From Balneolaceae bacterium (lineage in GTDB: Bacteria; Bacteroidota; Rhodothermia; Balneolales; Balneolaceae), in contig JAFIES010000100.1 of NCBI GenBank assembly GCA_020832415.1, positions 1 through 35,058 of the forward strand: 35,058 bases of DNA. Direction: 5' to 3'. Both the position numbers and the translations under genes were made by a program. How positions within the stretch are numbered: the first letter of the stretch is position 1; every line of letters starts with the position of its first letter. A model generated the notes under the pieces. It was not told the DNA's origin. It did no database searches and worked only from the letters and a program-made list of their open reading frames with translations. Shown here piece after piece: positions 26,088 to 33,614 of this stretch.

Positions 26088-27374
26088 TTGAAAACTGAAC
26101 TTCAGCGAGTCATCAAAACCCCGGGTGCCATTTTTATGGGGCTTGGGTCTATCATCGGGACAGGTATTTTTGTAAGTATTGCCATTGGAGCCCAAATTGC
26201 GGGCAATGGTATCATCATTGCTATTATGATTGCGGCGCTACTTGCCATTTTTAACGGTTTAAGTAGTGCACAACTTGCCGCTGCACATCCCGTAAGTGGC
26301 GGAACCTACGAGTATGGATACCGTTTTCTCGGTTCCTATTTTGGTTTCACTGCAGGCTGGATGTTTATGACGGCAAAATCTGCCTCAGCTGCAACAGCCG
26401 TTCTGGGTTGTGCAGGCTACCTGTTCTACTCGTTTAACCTCGATGGCAGCTATGCAGCCATTACAGCAACCGGACTGGCAATTCTTCTACTCATGACTCT
26501 GCTGGTTTCCGGAGGAATTAGCAGAAGCAACCTTGCCAATAAATTTATTGTAACCATCACACTTTTGGGTTTACTCGCTCTTGTATTGGCCGGATTTTTT
26601 GTAAACGGAGTTCCAACCCAGCCTCTAACCGATGCATTCACCGATATTTCAGCCTCATCCATTCTCTATGGAGCTGCCCTGATGTTTGTGGCTTATACCG
26701 GTTATGGCCGTATTGCCACACTTGGTGAAGAAGTGGCCGAGCCGAGAAAAACCATTCCTAAAGCGATTATCCTGGCAATGGTTATTATTGTGCTTCTCTA
26801 TCTTTTGGTATCACTTACGGCATTGCAGGTGATGGGAGCTGAAGCATTTGGAAAGACAGTTGCCGGCGAAGCTGCTCCGTTGATGGTAGTGGCAGAAGTT
26901 CTTTCGGTTCCGGTTATAGGCCCCATTATCAGCATTGCAGCGATAACAGCCATGCTTGGTGTGCTGCTTAATTTAATGTTAGGCCTCTCCCGGGTTCTCT
27001 TAGGTATGGCACGCAGAAAAGATGTACCTGGAATTCTGAGCAGAATAAATCCTCAATCAAAAAGTCCGGTTGCATCTGTTTTGGTTACCGGTGGTATAAT
27101 CGCTGCACTTGTGCTTAGCGGCGATGTAGTTTTTACCTGGTCGTTCAGTGCGTTTACCGTACTCATTTACTACTCTATAACAAACCTCTCTGCACTGATG
27201 CTCCCAGAAAATCTGCGGCTCTATCCGCGTATTATTCCGGTTATGGGATTATTTGGATGCCTGTTTCTCGCCTTCTGGATCGATCCAATAATCTGGATTG
27301 CAGGTTTAGTCCTGATAGGAGTGGGGCTGATCTGGCACACCATAGCTTTGCGCCTGCAAGCTGGTCAGGAGTAA
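26088..27374 (+). CDS. APC family amino acid permease
   Basis: A 428-residue membrane protein with 12 likely helices. Helix 1 carries GLGSIIGTGIFVS, the unwound Gly-rich segment that binds the amino acid in LeuT-fold permeases. SGGTYEYGYRFLG and GYGRIATLGEEVAEPRKTIPKAI are further APC marks. The start must be TTG 26088 (encoding MKTELQRVIKTPGAIF); the next ATG (26136) would cut into helix 1. The neighbouring DoxX gene ends ten bases before. Substrate unknown. An exact 35-bp repeat begins 20 bases after the stop. Confidence 0.88.
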   Translation: MKTELQRVIKTPGAIFMGLGSIIGTGIFVSIAIGAQIAGNGIIIAIMIAALLAIFNGLSSAQLAAAHPVSGGTYEYGYRFLGSYFGFTAGWMFMTAKSASAATAVLGCAGYLFYSFNLDGSYAAITATGLAILLLMTLLVSGGISRSNLANKFIVTITLLGLLALVLAGFFVNGVPTQPLTDAFTDISASSILYGAALMFVAYTGYGRIATLGEEVAEPRKTIPKAIILAMVIIVLLYLLVSLTALQVMGAEAFGKTVAGEAAPLMVVAEVLSVPVIGPIISIAAITAMLGVLLNLMLGLSRVLLGMARRKDVPGILSRINPQSKSPVASVLVTGGIIAALVLSGDVVFTWSFSAFTVLIYYSITNLSALMLPENLRLYPRIIPVMGLFGCLFLAFWIDPIIWIAGLVLIGVGLIWHTIALRLQAGQE

Positions 27375-27393
27375 GAGCAACCACTTTTAGCCA

Positions 27394-27428
27394 CATTGAA
27401 GCGTCCGAAGGTCCTTCAATCGTGGCGG
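27394..27428. repeat. 35-bp direct repeat, copy 1
   Basis: This 35-base stretch is identical to 31272-31306. It contains an inverted repeat, ATTGAAG (27395-27401) and CTTCAAT (27414-27420), around a 12-base loop, and ends GTGGCGG. It lies 20 bases after the APC permease stop. Confidence 0.9.
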
Positions 27429-27714
27429 GTGCAGACATTATACCTATTAGTGATTAGCCAAAACTTCCATCACTGATCTATAAAGCTGCTATGAAAATGA
27501 GAGGAACAAAAAAAAGATTTGTTTTTTAAATTTTTTTTAGTTCTATTATTTCATGTACTTATCTATAACATCAGCTATATCAATATTAAATACTTATCAT
27601 TAGTTGTGCAAGTTTCAGGAGGTTTTTGAATACCAATCACTCCATAAGTTACAAGCAGGCCTGTTCATTCTAATCGGTAATAGTACGTTTAATTCATCAA
27701 AAAGAGGCGCTTAC
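27429..27714. other. A+T-rich non-coding stretch before the beta-helix lipoprotein
   Basis: No gene is visible. The sequence has long A and T tracts (around 27508-27550), which would suit a promoter or a region acquired from elsewhere. An SD-like AGAGGCG lies just before ATG 27715. A GTG at 27604 opens the same frame, but its added residues look non-coding. Confidence 0.5.
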
Positions 27715-29403
27715 ATGAAAACACAACTCTATCACTATTTTATAATCTTAATCACTTCCCTTTTACTCATTGCAATCGTCACATCCTGTAATGATAGCCA
27801 TATCGCAGCCATCGATCAGGGCGAAATGGATGCGGCAACCATTGGAAGTGTGAGTTCATTGTCAAACCAGGAAAAAGGCAAGTTAAGCCCGCAAGAAGCT
27901 TATGATGCCTTTTTTGATATGGTTGAGAAAGTGCAAAGCATGCAGCGGGAGGAAATTAAAACACTATCAGACAGTGAGATCATCGACCTTGGGCAGCCAA
28001 TTTTGGATGCTACAAGAAATACTATACTGTTAGATAAAAATGTTCTTGATACAATTACAAGCTTAGTCAATGAAAGAATCCTCTATGATAGAGATCTGAC
28101 GAAAATGGAGCATTTAAAACTCAGCAAACTGATTGAAAGTAAGATTTCAAGTGCAGGAATATCTAGAAGGGAATTGCAGGTCAATGATGTAAAACAAATC
28201 TTGCTTGATTTTCAAAAAAAAGAAGGCATCGAATCGATGTCCACCTGCAGCAGCCTGTTTAATGTAGGTGGTGGTAATGTTATTCTATTTCCGGGGGATC
28301 AATTAAATCTAGCAAATATGATCTGCCCCTCAGATTCTTACTTTTATTTGACTGGAGGCACATACTACAACCAATCCGTATTTAATTCTAAAAATGGTAA
28401 TCAGTGGGTGGGTGCAGGCAACTTTCAGGCTATAATAGATGGCCTAAATTCAAGCCCTTCGGCATTTGTCGGGGGTATGTCCAATAATTCTATCAGATGG
28501 ATGGAAATTCGAAATTATCAGTCACATGGTATATACTCTACCAGTACTTCTACAATGGGGTTGAGTATTAACAATATGAGATTTTATAATATTGTACCAG
28601 ACATTACTGGCCCAAACACAGGTCCAAATGCTGTAGGGCAGAGTAATGCTGCAATAACCCTGTGGAACTCAGAAAACATAAGTATAGAGAACTCTTATTT
28701 TGAAAATGTACTTTCAGGCATCAGATTAGTAAATAGTAAGGGACCACTACAAGTTCTTAACAATGAAGCTTTGAACCCAGGTCGAAACTTTTTCCAGTGT
28801 AATAATTGTGAGGGAGGTGGTATCCGGATAAATGGAAATTCTCTGGAGCACACTACAGGTTTTGGAAATTCTATCTTGGAAGATTGGTTTAATCTTTGGG
28901 AATCTGAAGGAACTCATAATGACTATATCCAAATTAAAAACAATCGTGCAAGAGTTATTCTGAGTAACGGGCAAGCAACTAAAGTTTCAAATTCTGGATG
29001 TATGGTGTTACTCGGAGATAATGGAGGTAAATTTCAGCAAGCAAAAAATAACATTGGAGTAAATCCAGGAAATTGTGGCATTGGGTTGGCATCTGGAAAA
29101 AACATGTATATTTCAGAAAACAAAATGTACAGTGCTGCCGTGCCAGGAGTATCTAATGTCGCATTTTATTCAATTAATTTTTACAGCCCAAAATCCTGTA
29201 AATATCATCATTTTGTTTCACAGAGCAACATTGCTGATTGGATTTGTGACAATCCGGAACGTTGTGATAGCCCACCTGAAAAAAATCTTGCAGATGCTGA
29301 TGGTAGCTGTACTGGTCAAAATGATAATCCTATTACTCGTACAATATTGGAAGGTTTGATTAAGGATCAAACTTTGGGAGCAGGTATTTGGAATGACTGG
29401 TAA
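27715..29403 (+). CDS. Right-handed beta-helix lipoprotein, surface, function unknown
   Basis: A 562-residue protein from ATG 27715. Lipoprotein signal with lipobox IVTSC (Cys at about residue 23). Residues about 50-170 are helical and charged (EKGKLSPQEAYDAFFDMVEKVQS, ILYDRDLTKMEHLKLSKLIESK). From about residue 190 on there are beta-strand repeats with Asn ladders (ISIENSYFENVLSGIRLVNSKG, LQVLNNEALNPG, IRINGNSLEHTTG, YIQIKNNRARVILS), the pattern of right-handed parallel beta-helix (pectate-lyase/NosD-like) proteins. Unusually many Cys pairs (CNNCEGG, GCMVLLG, NPGNCGIG, CDNPERCDSP) may form disulfides. No catalytic residues can be assigned. The gene looks richer in A+T than its neighbours and lies inside the repeat-bounded patch, so transfer is plausible. 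Confidence 0.75.
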   Translation: MKTQLYHYFIILITSLLLIAIVTSCNDSHIAAIDQGEMDAATIGSVSSLSNQEKGKLSPQEAYDAFFDMVEKVQSMQREEIKTLSDSEIIDLGQPILDATRNTILLDKNVLDTITSLVNERILYDRDLTKMEHLKLSKLIESKISSAGISRRELQVNDVKQILLDFQKKEGIESMSTCSSLFNVGGGNVILFPGDQLNLANMICPSDSYFYLTGGTYYNQSVFNSKNGNQWVGAGNFQAIIDGLNSSPSAFVGGMSNNSIRWMEIRNYQSHGIYSTSTSTMGLSINNMRFYNIVPDITGPNTGPNAVGQSNAAITLWNSENISIENSYFENVLSGIRLVNSKGPLQVLNNEALNPGRNFFQCNNCEGGGIRINGNSLEHTTGFGNSILEDWFNLWESEGTHNDYIQIKNNRARVILSNGQATKVSNSGCMVLLGDNGGKFQQAKNNIGVNPGNCGIGLASGKNMYISENKMYSAAVPGVSNVAFYSINFYSPKSCKYHHFVSQSNIADWICDNPERCDSPPEKNLADADGSCTGQNDNPITRTILEGLIKDQTLGAGIWNDW

Positions 29404-29614
29404 CAATTAGATGTATTGTTGTAATTCTTGACCACAATTAATCTTTTACTCATAGTTATAAAGCGAGTTCATTTATTGATCACACTCGATTGCACCGGTT
29501 CTTTTGCCACTGAAAAACAGAGAATCACGGAGTATTCTGAGAGTATATCTGTGCTTATGTTGCAAATCCAGATATTCAGAGTCTTCTAATGAAATTTAGT
29601 AATCCTCCAAAGTC

Positions 29615-29654
29615 CACAATGCTTCAAGATGGCAGATACACTTGAAGGTTGTTA
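29615..29654. repeat. Hairpin element H1
   Basis: CTTCAAG (29622-29628) and CTTGAAG (29641-29647) form a seven-pair stem with a 12-base loop, with CACAAT before and GTTGTTA after, which can extend it (ACAA with TTGT). It closely resembles 31350-31388, with a base-pair change that keeps pairing. It lies just upstream of the GLUG lipoprotein start. Confidence 0.7.
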
Positions 29655-29688
29655 CATTATGTATATGCAACAGAAAATCAACATCATC

Positions 29689-31263
29689 ATGATAAATAAA
29701 AGAATTCCAAAACTAATCCCTTTTTTATCAGCAATACTTATCGCCATTTTTGTTTCTTTAACTGGCTGCTCCACTGACAGCCAATCTTATGACTTTATAT
29801 TAACGATCGAAATAATCCCGGAAGGATCCGGAACCACAGACCCATTACCCGGTGGATTCGATGAAGGAGAAAATCTTCGATTAAGGGCTATTCCTGATGA
29901 GAATTACCTGTTCGATCGGTGGGAAGGGGATTTGACCACAGTTTCGAATCCCGCCGATTTAACCATGAACAGTGATAAATTCATTACTGCCATTTTCAGC
30001 AGGGCACCGCTTACCATGGGTGGCGACGGATCGGAGGCCAATCCTTACCATGTACACTCGCTTGCCGACCTTGTTGCCATAGGGTTAGAAGATAATCTAG
30101 ACAAGCACTTTATCCAGATGCAAGATATTGATGCTTCCCCATCGGCTGATTTTCAGGATGGATCGGGGTTCAGGCATATTGGAACACAAGAAGCACCCTT
30201 TACAGGATCTTTCAATGGAAATGGTTATAAAATCATAGACCTGAAAATACATTTTAACAGGTTTGATAAACACATCGGGTTGTTTGGATACATCAAAGAG
30301 GCCACCCTGGAAAATATTTATGTGGACAACAGCAGGCAGCTGGCCGATTCACAAACGGATCACCAATCCACCTATAATCTCATTCTCAATCAAACAAATG
30401 TATTACCTTCTTATGAAATTGACATCTTTGGTTCTCAAAGCGCCGGAGGGTTGGTTGGTTTTAATGAGGATGGAATTGTTCGGAACTCATTTTTTAATGG
30501 AGTTGTAGTGCTACAAAGTGGTTATGTAGCGGGGCTTGTAGGGATTAATACAGGTATCATCGAGAAGTTACATTTTATAGGAAGGGCTGGTAACTTAGGT
30601 ACTACTGCCGGCCTTGTAGGTATTAATACCGGAAAAGTTGTTGATTCTTCCAGTGGAGGGCGAATAAGTGGACAATTGGCAGCCGGCTTGGTTGCCCGTA
30701 ATATTGGAGGAGAAATACTTCAATCATCTACAATTGCCACTGTACATAGCAGCACTGCGATCGGAGGCTTAGTATTCTATAACTCTGGAGTTATTCGTTC
30801 TTCTTTTAGTAAAAATAATGATATATATGATGCAACCGGGGCGATTGGTGGCCTCGTTGCACGAAATAACGGAGAGATTATAGACTCTTATTCAATTACG
30901 GAATTGGAAAGTTTTTTTGACCCAAACAGAGATATTATCATCGGGGGGCTGGTTGGGGAAAATCTTGAAAATGGCAGTATTCAAACCTCCTTCGCTGCCG
31001 GTTATATATTGCCATTAGAGCAGAGTATTTTAGGCGGTTTGGCCGGTAAAAACAGCGGGGTGTTGATGAATGTATATTGGGACACCGACTCCACAGGCCA
31101 GGCCATAGCCGTGGATCAAGGCAACCCCGAAGGTGCCACCGGCCTCACAACTGACCAGTTGACCGGCCCCGCCGCCGAACAGAACATGCCGGAGTTCGAC
31201 TGGGTAAATGTTTGGAGAACTACCGCGGACGGATACCCGGTTTTGAGGTGGGAGGATGAGTAA
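29689..31263 (+). CDS. GLUG-motif lipoprotein with an N-terminal InlB-type repeat domain
   Basis: A 524-residue protein. I start at ATG 29689 (MINKRIPKL) because a lipoprotein signal follows, with lipobox SLTGC (Cys about 26); earlier in-frame codons from 29629 run through the H1 hairpin and add no signal features. Residues about 35-105 form a divergent B-repeat (Big-like) domain (IIPEGSGTTDPLPGG, ENLRLRAIPDENYLFDRWEGDL). Then come GLUG-type beta-repeats with the motif GGLVGxNxGxIxxS (AGGLVGFNEDGIVRNSFF; AGLVGINTGKVVDSS; GGLVARNNGEIIDSYS; GGLVGENLENGSIQTSFA), and the terminal FDWVNVWRTTADGYPVLRW. Such proteins are surface adhesin- or protease-domain-like in other species; here no enzyme domain is present. 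It lies between two copies of a direct repeat. Confidence 0.85.
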   Translation: MINKRIPKLIPFLSAILIAIFVSLTGCSTDSQSYDFILTIEIIPEGSGTTDPLPGGFDEGENLRLRAIPDENYLFDRWEGDLTTVSNPADLTMNSDKFITAIFSRAPLTMGGDGSEANPYHVHSLADLVAIGLEDNLDKHFIQMQDIDASPSADFQDGSGFRHIGTQEAPFTGSFNGNGYKIIDLKIHFNRFDKHIGLFGYIKEATLENIYVDNSRQLADSQTDHQSTYNLILNQTNVLPSYEIDIFGSQSAGGLVGFNEDGIVRNSFFNGVVVLQSGYVAGLVGINTGIIEKLHFIGRAGNLGTTAGLVGINTGKVVDSSSGGRISGQLAAGLVARNIGGEILQSSTIATVHSSTAIGGLVFYNSGVIRSSFSKNNDIYDATGAIGGLVARNNGEIIDSYSITELESFFDPNRDIIIGGLVGENLENGSIQTSFAAGYILPLEQSILGGLAGKNSGVLMNVYWDTDSTGQAIAVDQGNPEGATGLTTDQLTGPAAEQNMPEFDWVNVWRTTADGYPVLRWEDE

Positions 31264-31271
31264 TATAGCCT

Positions 31272-31306
31272 CATTGAAGCGTCCGAAGGTCCTTCAATCG
31301 TGGCGG
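31272..31306. repeat. 35-bp direct repeat, copy 2
   Basis: This stretch is identical to 27394-27428, including the ATTGAAG/CTTCAAT arms. It begins eight bases after the GLUG lipoprotein stop, and the H2 hairpin follows 43 bases later, before the serA stop. Confidence 0.9.
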
Positions 31307-31349
31307 ATGAATGCCCAAACATTCGAAATCGAATCCACATCCCGCAACT

Positions 31350-31388
31350 CACAACGCTTCGAGGTGCGGGCACGCTCGAAGGTTGTTA
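31350..31388. repeat. Hairpin element H2
   Basis: CTTCGAG (31357-31363) pairs with CTCGAAG (31375-31381) around an 11-base loop, and CACAAC before with GTTGT after extends the stem. The stem changes A:T in H1 to G:C here with pairing kept. It could slow or stop transcription at the convergent junction with serA. Confidence 0.7.
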
Positions 31389-31408
31389 AATACTACCGCA
31401 GGAATAGA

Positions 31409-32998
31409 TTAACTAAGTGAGATATACTTTACGTTGTGAACTCCCTCGAGTTCTGTGATGGATGATAGCTCATCGCTGTTGAGTTGTCGGTCCACAATTA
31501 CAGCAGTAATCGCGTTTGTACCTTTCCCTTCCCGGCCCAGGCTAAGTGCGGCAATGTTGATATCCTGGCTGGCCAGTTTACCCGCAACGGATGCAAGCAT
31601 GCCCGGTCTGTCAATATTCTGATACATCAAAATATCTCCTTCAAGGCGCAATTCAATCCCAAATCCATCAATCTCAATGATTCTGTAATCTCCGGGGCCA
31701 AATACAGCCGCTGAAATTTGAGCATACTGCGTACTGTCGCCCAGTTTGATGGTAATCAGATCATTGTAGTTTTTGTCATCGCTCTTGTTGGTTTCGCTTA
31801 GTTTGAAACCTCGTTCAACAGCATAATGGCGGGCATTTATCAGATTAACAGAATCATCCACGTATGGCGTCAGCATTCCTTTGAGAATGGAATCCGTAAG
31901 TACATCTGTGTATTTAGTGCATACACCGGTGTATTCAAATGAAAAATCTGTGGCATTTTTAGGCATGATTTGACCGGATACCCGGCCCAGTTTTTCAGCC
32001 AGCTCCACATAAGGCTGAACCTCTTCGTTGGTGAGAAGAGAGATCGATTTACTGTTCAGACTGCCTTTATAACTCTTGTTTTCAAGTGCATCAGCAATTT
32101 GATGTGCTATTTGTACGGCTACTTTCTCTTGTGCCTCCTCGGTTGATGCACCCAAATGCGGAGTTGTTATAATTGCGGGATGATTCAGGGCTTCATACAT
32201 CTCCGGAGTGGGTGGTTCTGTAGAATAGACATCAAGTGCTGCACCGGCTACAATTCCCTGCTCAATGAGTGGTTTCAAGTCTGTCTCTTTATAAATTCCG
32301 CCCCGTGCACAATTTATTAACCGGATACCTTTTTTTAGCTTCTCAGCATTCTCGAGGGAAATCATATCCCTGGTTTTTTCGGTAAGTGGTGTGTGGACAG
32401 TCAGAAAATCGGATGTCTTTAGAAGTTCATCCAGTTCTACCAATTCAACACCAAGATTTCTGGCATGCTCCTGAGTCGTAAACGGATCATAAGCATACAG
32501 CTCCATTCCAAACTGCTTCATTCGCAGTGCAACTTCGGAGCCAATTTTTCCAAGGCCTACAATACCGAGACGCTTTCCATGCACTTCAGTTCCCATGAAT
32601 TTCTTTCGGTCCCATCCCCCGCTTTTCACACGCTCTACAGATTGCGGGATATTGCGTGCTAAAGCCAATATCATTCCACATGTGTGCTCTGCAGTCGAAA
32701 TGGTATTGCCGTCGGGTGTATTCATCACCAGAATTCCTTTTGTGGTAGCTGCGGGGATATCAATATTATCAACCCCAACACCTGCACGTCCAATTATCCT
32801 GAGGTCTCCAGCATGCTTCAGTAATTCTGCATCTACAGTTGTTGCACTTCGAACCACAACCGCAGCATACGTACTAATAACCTTCTTTAATTCGTCAAGA
32901 GAAAGTTTTTCGGGCTGATCTGCATGAATCCCCCTTTTTTCAAAAATTTCTGCGCAAATTGGGTCTACACTATCAAGTAAAAGTACGTTGTAAGGCAT
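31409..32998 (-). CDS. serA: D-3-phosphoglycerate dehydrogenase (long form, ACT domain)
   Basis: A 529-residue protein of the long (type I) PHGDH form, which oxidises 3-phosphoglycerate to 3-phosphohydroxypyruvate, the first step of serine synthesis. The NAD Rossmann core has RLGIVGLGKIGSEVA (GLGKIG, 148-153). Catalytic Arg232 (NCARGG), Glu261 (YSTEPP) and His281 (HLGAST) are present. An intervening domain (about 300-450) and a C-terminal ACT domain (about 455-529, YQNIDRPGMLASVAGKLAS) complete it; in the long form they can allow serine feedback. The gene follows engB by 22 bases in one operon with purF. Confidence 0.96.
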   Translation of the reverse strand: MPYNVLLLDSVDPICAEIFEKRGIHADQPEKLSLDELKKVISTYAAVVVRSATTVDAELLKHAGDLRIIGRAGVGVDNIDIPAATTKGILVMNTPDGNTISTAEHTCGMILALARNIPQSVERVKSGGWDRKKFMGTEVHGKRLGIVGLGKIGSEVALRMKQFGMELYAYDPFTTQEHARNLGVELVELDELLKTSDFLTVHTPLTEKTRDMISLENAEKLKKGIRLINCARGGIYKETDLKPLIEQGIVAGAALDVYSTEPPTPEMYEALNHPAIITTPHLGASTEEAQEKVAVQIAHQIADALENKSYKGSLNSKSISLLTNEEVQPYVELAEKLGRVSGQIMPKNATDFSFEYTGVCTKYTDVLTDSILKGMLTPYVDDSVNLINARHYAVERGFKLSETNKSDDKNYNDLITIKLGDSTQYAQISAAVFGPGDYRIIEIDGFGIELRLEGDILMYQNIDRPGMLASVAGKLASQDINIAALSLGREGKGTNAITAVIVDRQLNSDELSSITELEGVHNVKYISLS

Positions 32999-33020
32999 GT
33001 TTGTAATGCTGTTGATTTGG

Positions 33021-33614
33021 TTATTCAGTTTCTAAAAAATCGGTTATTAGTGAGTGTATATTCTCCGTTCCTGCCCCGTTATCTGCCGAACAGGGAATTA
33101 CAGGCACTTCAATATTCATTTCACTTAAAATTTGTTCAGTCTTCTTTTTTGCCGAAGCCAGTTTATTCTTCGACAATTTATCCGACTTGGTAAGCAGTAC
33201 GGCAAATGGTTTCTCATTGGATGCCATCCAGTAAAAAAACTCTTCATCCAGCGCGGTGGGGTTGTGCCTTGAATCCACAAGATGCATGATCAATTTCAGT
33301 GTTGATCGTTTGCTGAGGTATTCGTGAATATCGCGCCCCCATCGATCGCGTTCTTTTTTGGGCACTTTGGCAAATCCGAAACCAGGCAGATCCACAATGT
33401 AAAATTGATTATCAATCTCATAGAAATTCATCTGCTGGGTTTTACCCGGAGTATTACTGGTTCTGGCCAGCCTTTTTTTATTGGTAATTCTGTTGATCAG
33501 TGAAGATTTTCCCACATTCGATCTGCCTGCGAAGCAAATTTCGGGTAAGCTCGGTTCAGGGCAATCATTTAATGATGGAGCGGATGTGATAAATGTCGCT
33601 TTTTGAAAAGCCAT
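33021..33614 (-). CDS. engB: Ribosome biogenesis GTPase EngB (YihA/YsxC)
   Basis: A 197-residue GTPase of normal family length. G1 GRSNVGKS (30-37), G2-region Thr in RTSNTPGKTQ (51-60), G3 DLPGFG (75-80) and G4 TKSD (142-145) are all present, with the family text EICFAGRSNVGKSSLIN. EngB is needed for large ribosomal subunit assembly. Its ATG shares one base with the purF stop (TAATG), so translation is coupled. Confidence 0.97.
   Translation of the reverse strand: MAFQKATFITSAPSLNDCPEPSLPEICFAGRSNVGKSSLINRITNKKRLARTSNTPGKTQQMNFYEIDNQFYIVDLPGFGFAKVPKKERDRWGRDIHEYLSKRSTLKLIMHLVDSRHNPTALDEEFFYWMASNEKPFAVLLTKSDKLSKNKLASAKKKTEQILSEMNIEVPVIPCSADNGAGTENIHSLITDFLETE

Noticed and set aside
29505-29600. 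Possible remnant of an ORF in the gap before the GLUG gene
   Set aside because: A short frame reading about 25 residues is open, but it has no start codon with support and no family pattern.
27394-31388. Integron cassettes with attC-like hairpins
   Set aside because: A GTTRRRY-like GTTAAAT follows H2, but H1 lacks it, no matching RYYYAAC end is at either element, and no integrase gene is in the window.
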